This document shows, piece after piece, positions 25,158 to 37,100 of a stretch of DNA of 64,000 nt (the stretch's first letter is position 1; the number at the start of each line of letters is the position of its first letter). The notes under the pieces were generated by a model that was not told where the DNA came from, searched no databases, and saw nothing but the letters and a program-made list of their open reading frames with translations. This DNA comes from Terebella lapidaria (Eukaryota; Annelida; Polychaeta; Terebellida; Terebellidae): the NCBI GenBank assembly GCA_949152475.1, contig OX424556.1:61648451-61712450 (forward strand). The letters are read 5' to 3'. Made by a program: the position numbers and the translations under genes.

Positions 25158-28100
25158 AGCCAAATCCATAGTATCCGCCGAACTTTGTTCGGGGGATACA
25201 ATAATAAATAATCATTAAAACTGCCGATGTGCTTCAAAAGCATTCCACAGGTCAGTAAAGTTTCAGCGAGGTGGTAAATATAAATATTTGTGACATAAAC
25301 ATCAGACAAATATACTTTTCACCTACTTTAACTAATATGTGGACCGTTCAAAATAGATCGCCAACCGTTCGAAATTGACCATCAACCGTTCGAAATTGAT
25401 CACCAAGCCCGTTCGAAATGATTTTACCGTGCCACCGCTTATCTACAGTGGTCATCCAAGGTCAAGATCAAGGTCATCACTAGTTGTTCCATGAACAACT
25501 AGCGTGAAATTTTTTTTTTTGCCTAGAAATGGCCCAAAATGGATAGTAATGCGATTTGGGGCGAAAAATTTCTTTTTCGCCGACTCGTCAAAAATTCAAA
25601 ATGGCCACCACATGGAGACCAGCGAATCAAGGGCAACCAAACTTATACACATCACAGAGGTACATAAGGGGAATCTTTTGAGTAGTAGTAGTAATTTATT
25701 TCCAAACTATACAAGCATAACATGCCTCAAATAATATCGAATATAATACAGTATAGTTTGTGGTTAAGACCAAGGCAATTCTTTGCCTGTTGACCCCAAA
25801 ATAAGCATAGTAACATAAAAATAAAACAGGGATGCTGGGGCTGGACTGAACCTCAGAATAATGATATATACAATTAAGAACGAGCTACATGAGAGAATGT
25901 TGCCCGCGTCCGTCCACGAGCGTCCATCACCCCGGGTGCCCCACGCGTATCTGTTTTTTTTTTTTTCGAAGGATTAAACATTTTGATCATACTCAGATAT
26001 AAAATAGTTTTTCAGACGTGAGTCGAAACCAGTAAGAGTTTTTGAATTTTTTAGTTGGGTTGGTAAGCGTGACCATATTTCAGGTCCTTTGAAGAGGAAG
26101 CTGTCACATACTGTTTTCCGGGAAATCGGAAATCTATGCACATCATTACGTTGTCGTGTATTTATTGAATGCACTCGATCGTTGAGCAGGTAAATGCTAC
26201 TCAGAGAATTGGGCAATTTGTTATTAATGTGTCGATAGACGAACTGGCACAATTGTGAATTATAAATATCATTTCGATTCAGAATTCTTAATTTTCTGAA
26301 AAGGGGCATTGTGTGTGAATTATATGGTGCTTTGGCTACTGCCCTGATACATTTTTTTTGTAGTACTACCAGTTTGTTCAGATAAGTTTTACACGCAGAA
26401 CCCCACAATAAATTGCTAAATATGAAATGGGAGTGGACTAAAGAAAAATATAGCATTCTTAGGTTATTTACAGATAAATATTTTTTGGCTATATTCAGGG
26501 CATACAGACCGCTTCGGACTTTGTTTACGCATTTATTTATATGTTCGTGCCATTTCAGCTTATTGTCAATAAAGACGCCTAAAAATTTTACAACACTGAC
26601 TTGGTTGATTTGACAACCATCTATGATAATATCATTCCCGTTGGTTACTTGTAGATTATCAGTGTAATAAAATAGCATGTGATTAGTTTTCGAGACATTT
26701 AAAGATAATTTATTTGCTTTAAACCAATCTGACAGAGTATTAAGTTGTATATTCATATTGTTAACCATTTCATCAATACTATCAGAAAACAACTATTTGA
26801 TACTATTTGAAACAAAAATCTCAAAACTGTCTGAACGGTTTTTGAGAAAATGGCCATCAAAGTTCAAAACGGGCAATTTTCAACGAAAATAGCCGCCATT
26901 TCGAGGAAAATGCGAAAATAAAAAAAACGAGAAAAAAAACCTTTCCCGGGAATATTTTCAGCTATTTTTGTGCAAAAATTTCAGAAAGATTCGACCGCAA
27001 ACTTCAAAGATGAAAATGTGGACGGACGGACGGACGAATGGATGCCGGACACAATGCCATGCCAATAGGTTATCGGACCATAGGTCCGAAAACCTAAAAA
27101 TAGCAATCAACCAAGCTGTACAGTCAATTCGTTAGAAATGTACATTGTACATGTATCCTTACAGACTATATGTTAAATGTCAAAACTGATCATCTTACAA
27201 TTTACAGGATCATGTTTTTGATGTATTTCAAAGCCGAGTCAAAGGCTTTTTACTCCCATTGGTTAAAATCAATGATTACCATGATTACTGGTACTACCCA
27301 TATTGATCCATGTAATTCCCACATGCCAAAATGGCGGCAGACGGAAAGGTGTCCGTACACACATGGCACATAACCATGATAACAGTTTGGTGGGACACGG
27401 AGCGCGGGTCATGAGATAAACACACAAATTTTCCCCACAGGAATTTTCTATCCAGAAAGATGCAGGGCGAGAATTTCATAGTATTTTGCGAGAATCAAGG
27501 GACATTTTGCGAGAATCTTTACGAGAATCAATTCTCGGATTCTGGCCGAATTTCTAGCCCTGTCAGGTCAAAAGGATCGAAAAGGAACATAGTAGTATGT
27601 GTAGTTTAGATTGGCAATGTGTGGGATAAACTGCCATTTTATCAGCGTCTTTTACAAGCCAACTGACACAGATCCTTTCAGTAAGCAGCAGCAAATTTGT
27701 ATAAGTTTTATATCCCACAAGCCAAGGTATCCAGGTGGTCATAAACGTTACCATCCCATGAACTAAACACTTAAATATGAGATGTCAGGCTATATACAGA
27801 CTCGTATCAAGCACACGTATCACCCCTCACACAACATACCCCTGGCAGCGACATCTGGTGACAAAGAAAGCAAACACATGCAGCACAGTGACTTCAAATA
27901 CCAGCAAACCTGTTCGTTTCCCTTGTATAAATTTGTTTTGTATTCCCTATAAAATGTGAATTACATCCCCATATATAAATTTTTTTGTATCCCAATGTAA
28001 AACTTGACTTGTATCCCCATGTATACGTTGTTTTGTATCCCCATGTATACGTTGTTTTGTGTCCCCATGTATACGTTGTTTTGTGTCCCCATGTATACGT

Positions 28101-31100
28101 TGTTTTGTATCCCCACGTATACGTTGTTTTGTATCCCCATGTATACGTTGTTTTGTGTCCCCATGTATACGTTGTTTTGTATCCCCATGTATACGTTGTT
28201 TTGTATCCCCATGTATACGTTGTTTTGTGTCCCCATGTATACGTTGTTTTGTATCCCCATGTATACGTTGTTTTGTGTATCCATGTATACGTTGTTTTGT
28301 ATCCCCATGTATACGTTGTTTTGTATCCCCATGTATACGTTGTTTTGTATCCCCATGTATACGTTGTTTTGTATCCCCATGTATACGTTGTTTTGTGTCC
28401 CCATGTATACGTTGTTTTGAGTCCCCATGTATACGTTGTTTTGTGTCCCCATGTATACGTTGTTTTTGTCCCCATGTATACGTTGTTTTGTGTCCCCATG
28501 TATACGTTGTTTTGTGTCCCCATGTATACGTTGTTTTGTATCCCCATGTATACCTTGTTTTGTGTCCCCATGTATTCGTTGTTCTGTATCCCCATGTATA
28601 CGTTGTTTTGTGTATCCATGTATACGTTGTTTTGTATCCCCATGTATACGTTGTTTTGTATCCCCATGTATACGTTGTTTTGTGTCCCCATGTATACATT
28701 GTTTTGTGTCCCCATGTATACGTTGTTTTGTGTCCCCATGTATACATTGTTTTGTGTCCCCATGTATACGTTGTTTTGTGTCCCCATGTATACGTTGTTT
28801 TGTGTCCCCATGTATACGTTGTTTTGTATCCCCATGTATACGTTGTTTTGTGTCCCCATGTATACGTTGTTTTGTCTCCCCATGTATACGTTGTTTTGTC
28901 TCCCCATGTATACGTTGTTTTGTGTCCCCATGTATACGTTGTTTTGTATCCCCATGTATACGTTGTTTTGTATCCCCATGTATACGTTGTTTTGTGTCCC
29001 CATGTATACGTTGTTTTGTATCACCATGTATACGTTGTTTTGTGTCCCCATGTATACGTTGTTTTGTGTCCCCATGTATACGTTGTTTTGTGTCCCCATG
29101 TATACGTTGATTTGTATCCCCATGTATACGTTGTTTTGTATCCCCATGTATACGTTGTTTTGTATCCCCATGTATACGTTGTTTTGTGTCCCCATGTATA
29201 CATTGTTTTGTGTCCCCATGTATACATTGTTCTGTATCCCCATGTATACGTTGTTTTGTGTCCCCATGTATACGTTGTTTTGTATCACCATGTATACGTT
29301 GTTTTGTGTCCCCATGTATACGTTGTTTTGTGTCCCCATGTATACGTTGTTTTGTGTCCCCATGTATACGTTGTTTTGTATCCCCATGTATACGTTGTTT
29401 TGTCTCCCCATGTATACGTTGTTTTGTATCCCCATGTATACGTTGTTTTGTGTCCCCATGTATACGTTGCTTTGTATCCCCATGTATACGTTGTTTTGTA
29501 TCACCATGTATACGTTGTTTTGTGTCCCCATGTATACGTTGCTTTGTATCCCCATGTATACGTTGTTTTGTATCCCCATGTATACGTTGTTTTGTGTCCC
29601 CATGTATACGTTGTTTTGTATCCCCATGTATACGTTGTTTTGTGTCCCCATGTATACGTTGTTTTGTGTCCCCATGTATACGTTGTTTTGTGTCCCCATG
29701 TATACGTTGTTTTGTATCCCCATGTATACGTTGTTTTGTGTCCCCATGTATACGTTGTTTTGTATCCCCATGTATACGTTGTTTTGTGTCCCCATGTATA
29801 CGTTGTTTTGTATCCCCATGTATACGTTGCTTTGTATCCCCATGTATACGTTGTTTTGTATCCCCATGTATACGTTGCTTTGTGTCCCCATGTATACGTT
29901 GCTTTGTGTCCCCATGTATACGTTGTTTTGTGTCCCCATGTATACGTTGTTTTTGTCCCCATGTATACGTTGTTTTGTGTCCCCATGTATACGTTGTTTT
30001 GTGTCCCCATGTATACGTTGTTTTGTATCCCCATGTATACGTTGTTTTGTATCCCCATGTATACGTTGTTTTGTATCCCCATGTATACGTTGTTTTGTAT
30101 CCCCATGTATACGTTGTTTTGTATCCCCATGTATACGTTGTTTTGTGTCCCCATGTATACGTTGTTTTGTGTCCCCATGTATACGTTGTTTTTGTCCCCA
30201 TGTATACGTTGTTTTGTGTCCCCATGTATACGTTGTTTTGTATCCCCATGTATACGTTGTTTTGTATCCCCATGTATACGTTGTTTTGTCTCCCCATGTA
30301 TACGTTGTTTTGTGTCCCCATGTATACGTTGTTTTATGTCCCCATGTATACGTTGCTTTGTGTCCCCATGTATACGTTGTTTTGTGTCCCCATGTATACG
30401 TTGTTTTTGTCCCCATGTATACGTTGTTTTGTATCCCCATGTATACGTTGTTTTGTATCCCCATGTATACGTTGTTTTGTGTCCCCATGTATACGTTGTT
30501 TTGTATCCCCATGTATACGTTGTTTTGTGTCCCCATGTATACGTTGTTTTGTATCCCCATGTATACGTTGTTTTGTGTCCCCATGTATACGTTGTTTTGT
30601 GTCCCCATGTATACGTTGTTTTGTATCCCCATGTATACGTTGTTTTGTTTCCCCATGTATACATTGTTTTGTATCCCCATGTATACGTTGTTTTGTATCC
30701 CCATGTATGAACTTGTTTTGTATCCCCATGTATACGTTGTTTTGTGTCCCCATGTATACGTTGTTTTGTGTCCCCATGTATACGTTGTTTTGTGTCCCCA
30801 TGTATACGTTGTTTTGTGTCCCCATGTATACGTTGTTTTGTATCCCCATGTATACGTTGTTTTGTGTCCCCATGTATACGTTGTTTTGTATCCCCATGTA
30901 TACGTTGTTTTGTGTCCCCATGTATACGTTGTTCTGTGTCCCCATGTATACGTTGTTTTTGTCCCCATGTATACGTTGTTTTGTGTCCCCATGTATACGT
31001 TGTTTTGTGTCCCCATGTATACGTTGTTTTGTATCCCCATGTATACGTTGTTTTGTATCCCCATGTATACGTTGTTTTTGTCCCCATGTATACGTTGTTT

Positions 31101-34100
31101 TTGTCCCCATGTATACGTTGTTTTGTGTCCCCATGTATACGTTGTTTTGTGTCCCCATGTATACGTTGTTTTGTATCCCCATGTATACGTTGTTTTGTGT
31201 CCCCATGTATACGTTGATTTGTCTCCCCATGTATACGTTGTTTTGTGTCCCCATGTATACGTTGTTTTGTGTCCCCATGTATACGTTGTTTTGTATCCCC
31301 ATGTATACGTTGTTTTGTATCCCCATGTATACGTTGTTTTGTCTCCCCATGTATACGTTGTTTTGTGTCCCCATGTATACGTTGTTTTGTGTCCCCATGT
31401 ATACGTTGATTTGTATCCCCATGTATACGTTGTTTTGTATCCCCATGTATACGTTGTTTTGTATCCCCATGTATACGTTGTTTTGTATCCCCATGTATAC
31501 GTTGTTTTGTGTCCCCATGTATACGTTGTTTTGTATCCCCATGTATACGTTGTTTTTGTCCCCATGTATACGTTGTTTTTGTCCCCATGTATACGTTGTT
31601 TTGTGTCCCCATGTATACGTTGTTTTGTATCCCCATGTATACGTTGTTTTTGTCCCCATGTATACGTTGTTTTTGTCCCCATGTATACGTTGTTTTGTAT
31701 CCCCATGTATACGTTGTTTTGTGTCCCCATGTATACGTTGTTTTGTATCCCCATGTATACGTTGTTTTGAGTCCCCATGTATACGTTGTTTTGTATCCCC
31801 ATGTATACGTTGTTTTGTATCCCCATGTATACGTTGTTTTGTATCCCCATGTATACATTGTTTGGTATCCCCATGTATACGTTGTTTTTGTCCCCATGTA
31901 TACGTTGTTTTGTATCCCCATGTATACGTTGTTTTGTATCCCCATGTATACGTTGTTTTGTATCCCCATGTATACGTTCTTTTGTGTCCCCATGTATACG
32001 TTGTTTTTGTCCCCATGTATACGTTGTTTTGTGTCCCCATGTATACGTTGTTTTGTATCCCCATGTATACGTTGTTTTGTACCCCCATGTATACGTTGTT
32101 TTGTATCCCCATGTATACGTTGTTTTGTATCACCATGTATACGTTGTTTTGTGTCCCCATGTATACGTTGTTTTGTGTCCCCATGTATACGTTGTTTTGT
32201 GTCCCCATGTATACCTTGTTTTGTGTCCCCATGTATACGTTGTTTTGTATCCCCATGTATACGTTGTTTTGTATCCCCATGTATACGTTGTTTTGTGTCC
32301 CCATGTATACGTTGTTTTGTGTCCCCATGTATACGTTGTTTTGTGTCCCCATGTATACCTTGTTTTGTGTCCCCATGTATACGTTGTTTTGTATCCCCAT
32401 GTATACGTTGTTTTGTATCCCCATGTATACGTTGTTTTGTGTCCCCATGTATACGTTGTTTTGTATCCCCATGTATACGTTGTTTTGTGTCCCCATGTAT
32501 ACGTTGTTTTGTATCCCCATGTATACGTTGTTTTGTATCCCCATGTATACGTTGTTTTGTGTCCCCATGTATACGTTGTTTTGTGTCCCCATGTATACCT
32601 TGTTTTGTATCCCCATGTATACGTTGTTTTTGTCCCCATGTATACGTTGTTTTGTATCCCCATGTATACGTTGTTTTGTGTCCCCATGTATACGTTGTTT
32701 TGTCTCCCCATGTATACGTTGTTTTGTCTCCCCATGTATACGTTGTTTTGTGTCCCCATGTATACGTTGTTTTGTCTCCCCATGTATACGTTGTTTTGTG
32801 TCCCCATGTATACGTTGTTTTTTGTCCCCATGTATACGTTGTTTTTGTCCCCATGTATACGTTGTTTTGTGTCCCCATGTATACGTTGTTTTGTATCCCC
32901 ATGTATACGTTGTTTTTGTCCCCATGTATACGTTGTTTTTGTCCCCATGTATACGTTGTTTTGTATCCCCATGTATACGTTGTTTTGTGTCCCCATGTAT
33001 ACGTTGTTTTGTGTCCCCATGTATACGTTGTTTTGTATCCTCATGTATACGTTGTTTTGTATCCCCATGTATACCTTGTTTTGTGTCCCCATGTATACGT
33101 TGTTTTGTATCCCCATGTATACGTTGTTTTGTGTCCCCATGTATACATTGTCCCCATGTATACGTTGTTTTGTATCCCCATGTATACGTTGTTTTGTGTC
33201 CCCATGTATACGTTGTTTTGTATCCCCATGTATACGTTGTTTTGTATCCCCATGTATACGTTGCTTTGAGTCCCCATGTATACGTTGCTTTGAGTCCCCA
33301 TGTATACGTTGTTTTGTATCCCCATGTATACGTTGTTTTGTATCCCCATGTATACGTTGTTTTGTGTCCCCATGTATACGTTGTTTTGTGTCCCCATGTA
33401 TACGTTGTTTTGTATCCCCATGTATACGTTGTTTTGTATCCCCATGTATACGTTGTTTTGTGTCCCCATGTACATTATGTATACGTTGTTTTGTGTCCCC
33501 ATGTATAACTTGTTTTGTGTCCCATGTGTAAACCTGCTCTTTATTCCGATGTGTAAGCTTGTTTTGTGTCCCATGTGTAAAGGTTCACACTGAGATTTTG
33601 CTTTTTCCAGCATGAGTTAGAAACTGAATGGTCAAAATATTAGGAAAATAAACAGAGAGAAATTGAAATTTTGCCTGAAATATTTTGCTTTGAAAACAAC
33701 AAAACTTTTAATGTTCTTGATTCACCGACAAACATGATTTATGCATGAATATCTGTGCTTCAAACTTTGGATGAATAATACAAATCAATTTCCAAAACAT
33801 TGACAACATGCAAGTATATGTTCTATATAATCATAAGTATGATGATGGCATTAGGAATGAGGAATGCTCAGATCAAGAGACTACATGCTCACTTAACTCC
33901 GACTTGCCTGACATGGACAGGTAAGGCGACGAGTGAGAGGTACTCACTGGAGTGGAGTTTGAAGAGGATTTTGACAATGGCATCATAGAGCTGACATGAG
34001 TCTTGTATACACGGGATCAGTGGTGACAGGCGACACTGGCCAACCGGGGTCATAGAGTTAGCCCGCGACATGTCCAGGGACCCAAACACTGAAAGACAAC

Positions 34101-37100
34101 CAGTAAGCAAGATCAGAGAGGTTGAGATCATGGAGGTCACAATCACAGCGGCCATGGAAGTCAGAAAGGCACAGTCGTCAAGGTCACTGATTTCAAGGTG
34201 ACAAAGATAAAGGTCACGAAAGTCAAGGTGGGAGTGGTTGAGGTTGCAGAGTTTGAGGTCAAGGTGACAGTGGTCAAAGTCATAATTGTCATGGTCAAAG
34301 ATGTCATGAGATGTCATGACGTTAAGGTTACAAAGGTCATGATCACAGAAAACAAATAACAAAGATCAAGGTTGGAGTGGTCATAGTCAAAAAGGTCAAG
34401 GTCACAGGGACAAAGTCGCGGTGGTCAAAGTTACATTGGTCAAGATCAGAAAAGTTATCATCACAGAGGTCAAGGTCACAAAGGTCAAGGTGAGAGTGGT
34501 TGAGTTCCCATAGGACAAGCTCACAGAGATCATGGTTATAGCGATCAAGGTCACAAAAGTCATGAACACAAAGTTCAAGGTGACATTAGTCAAGGTCACA
34601 GAGAACAGAGTCGCAGAGATCATGCAGAGAGGTCGATATCATGAAGTTTGTGGTCACAGAGGTCACTCTGTGCTGGAGCATGATCAGGTGGAGTTGTGGT
34701 GACCACTTCTCACCTGCGGCCTGCAATGCCAGTATGTCATCCATGTAGTCCAGCAGGTCCACCGACATCTCAAAACTGACCACGAAACACAGACAAGAAC
34801 CATGTTCACATTTGATGTTCCAAGAAAACATAGTCACATGAATATAAGGAAAAATAGACACTATTTCATTTTACCATGTTTACCATGTTTACCAGCATCG
34901 AAAAATGAGAAATTTCCAGATGATCACATTATCAGTCATTGAAACACAGAAATAATGTGGCAATAGTATTGACTATTCAGCTTATGTACTAGTACTCACT
35001 ATGCATTGATATCGTTGTTGCAAACCTTCGCCAGCAGATCATCATCAATCAGCAAATTACCCGGAATCAAGGGGTACTGTAAACATTGAAACAAAAATAT
35101 TATTGTGATATGGAAACAGAAAATAACACGAAAAGTACACCTAACAAGGAAACTCTCCTATTGCCGATGACCGCGTGGATGTCTCCCACTTATGCCCTAT
35201 CAACCCTAATGCCCAAAATATGATACAGGTAATTCTGACAAAACATCATTACTACCAGGACAGTATCTTTCAGCAAAGTCAGTAATAAAAGTTCCAAGCC
35301 TTAATTATTTTTACTCCATGCAGCTATACCCTCAGTGGCTTGAATATTTATTAACTATTATTTGACAAATACTTTCCAGTAAACATGGTCAAAGATTTTC
35401 TATACCAAGATAGCCCACTCAGGCCAAAACGGAAGCGAACAATCCCCCTGGCGGTCAGACTGAGGAATTACTACATTTTCGTTTTTATGAATGAATATTT
35501 GTGACCAAAACATCATTTTATGAATGAAAACCGCCGTCACTATTGGAAATACGTCCAACTTTCAGTCTCACCGCCAGGATCGACACTATTCAAATGTTCG
35601 CTTCCGTTCTGGCCTGAGTGGGCTATCTTGGTATAGAAAATCTTTGACATGGTAAAGTTTTTTCACAAAATTGGAATATGAAATCTTGTTCAATCCTCAA
35701 CATTTACAGGTGATTTCAATATCTATATTTGGGGATATTGAATATGTACGTGTACATGTACTGATCAATGTAATAAGTTTGCAAAGTTAATTACCTAATT
35801 AACTAACTAGACACTTCCGGTCGCCTACGACCGCTTGGGTGTATCCCCCGTAGCCCTATCATCCCTGTTACCCCAAATATATTACTGATAAGTATGAAAC
35901 ATAGCACCAAGGGTGCTGTAGCTTACCGGCAATCATGAGAAACGCAGAGTATTGATTTTCCAACATATAAATTGTTACACTGATCTTGAACTCTAAATGT
36001 CAAAACATGTTCGTAAATGTTGCTGGAAACACATTTTCTGCATGGACTATAATACGAAATCAAATACCACATCACAAAGGTAGATAAAGAGAATCATATA
36101 CATTATTTTGAGAAAAACTGTCTGAATAGATTTTGACAAAATGGCCACCAAAGACAGAATTCATCGTTTTTGACCTTTCAAGGTCATTGAAGGTCAAATT
36201 CAAGGTCATCACTCAAACTGCAATATATGATTTCCCATTTGAATGTGCCAGTACTTAGGCTCTATCTTCAAGTTTTCTATGAGTTTACTCTGCACAGCTC
36301 CCATTATGAAGGAAAATTGGGTGAAATTTTCTAAGTCCAAAAAATTTTTCAATGGCCAAAAAAGAATTTTTTATTTTTTTTTGCTGGAAATGGCTCAAAA
36401 CGAATAGTGACTTGATTTGGGCCATGAGTTATATTTCAACTCATAATATGTGCCAAACTTGGTTTCAAGTTGAAATTCAATGTAAAAGTTTACCAGAACT
36501 GCATTTCAAGATGACGAAATTGGAGCCAGATCGAACTTTTCGGCATAAGTTATATTTTAACTCATAATATGTGCCAAACTTGGTTTCAAGTTGAAATTCA
36601 AACTAAAAGTTAACCAAAACTGCATTTCAACATGACAAAATTGGAGCCAGATCAATGTTTTCACAAAAAGGTCTATTTTCACCCGAAATATGTTCCAAAT
36701 TAGATTTGAATGTGAAAATCCATTACCTGGTTCAGCTCAATAATAAACATTTCCCGTCTTAACTATTTTTTGAGGTAAATAATAGACTTAACTAGCAAAA
36801 ATTATGTTAACTTATTTGGTTACAGCCATAAAATCTCTACTGGACAGAAGTTTTACCTTGTTGAGCCCAATAATAAATATTTCTTGTCTTAACTATTTTT
36901 ATTGTGGCCAATAATAGACTTAACTAGTGAAAATAATGTCAACTTTTTCAGTTACACCCATGAAATCTGCACTGGACAAAACCTTTACTTTGTTGAGCTC
37001 AATAATAAATGTTTCTCGTCTTAACTATTTTCATTGAGGTCAATAATAGACTTAACTAGCAAAAATAATGTTAACTTATTTGGTTAAAGCTACAAAATCT

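Larger units (their letters stand above)
17092..25201 (+). mobile_element. Helitron-like element C1 with nested C2, D1 and A2
   Basis: The 5' end is ACTAGACACTTCCGGTCGCC followed by hairpin cggtcgcctacgaccg and tgtatcccccg. The 3' end is catagtatccgccgaacttt followed by gttcgggggataca. The word cgggggataca is the inverse of tgtatcccccg near the start. Own DNA: a 121-bp satellite (about 17450-18330), a 132-bp satellite interrupted by the three nested elements, a unique tail (about 24660-25085) and a gcggac repeat (25108-25152). About 98% similar to C3 over its first 400 bp by eye. Confidence 0.72.
11919..25449. mobile_element. TIR DNA transposon G, nested in B1, 7-bp TSD
   Basis: The left end ACTGTAGACAAGCGGTGG and the right end, as reverse complement, ACTGTAGATAAGCGGTGG stay homologous for over 100 bp. 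That includes tandem 21-bp units of the type gatcaatttcgaacggttgg. Both ends are flanked by GGTCATC (11912-11918 and 25450-25456), a direct duplication of B1 sequence. G's own DNA is about 2.8 kb (11919-12568, 15166-17091, 25202-25449); the rest is nested A1 and C1. More ttcgaacg motifs lie at 12357-12420 and 16830-16895. No intact transposase is visible. Confidence 0.75.
11367..27097 (+). mobile_element. Helitron-like element B1, expanded to 15.7 kb by nested insertions
   Basis: The 5' end is TTAGCCCAAGGGCTAAGATA followed by ggttaccgg (hairpin AGCCC...GGGCT). The 3' end is aggttatcggaccataggtc followed by cgaaaacctaa. These match the two ends of the uninterrupted copy B3 (49789-51368). The inverted subterminal word is aggttaccgga. 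B1's own DNA covers 11367-11918, 25450-25681 and 26806-27097. It hosts element G, which itself hosts A1 and C1, and a LINE. Confidence 0.75.

Noticed and set aside
24983-25309. Arg/Pro-rich frame (RPRPRPRP) near 25100
   Set aside because: It is the gcggac microsatellite of element C1 read on the minus strand.
27965-33530. Open frames up to about 1,400 codons on both strands
   Set aside because: They are translations of a 24-bp repeat whose length is a multiple of three; all frames are open and switch with 23-bp units. No protein family is matched.
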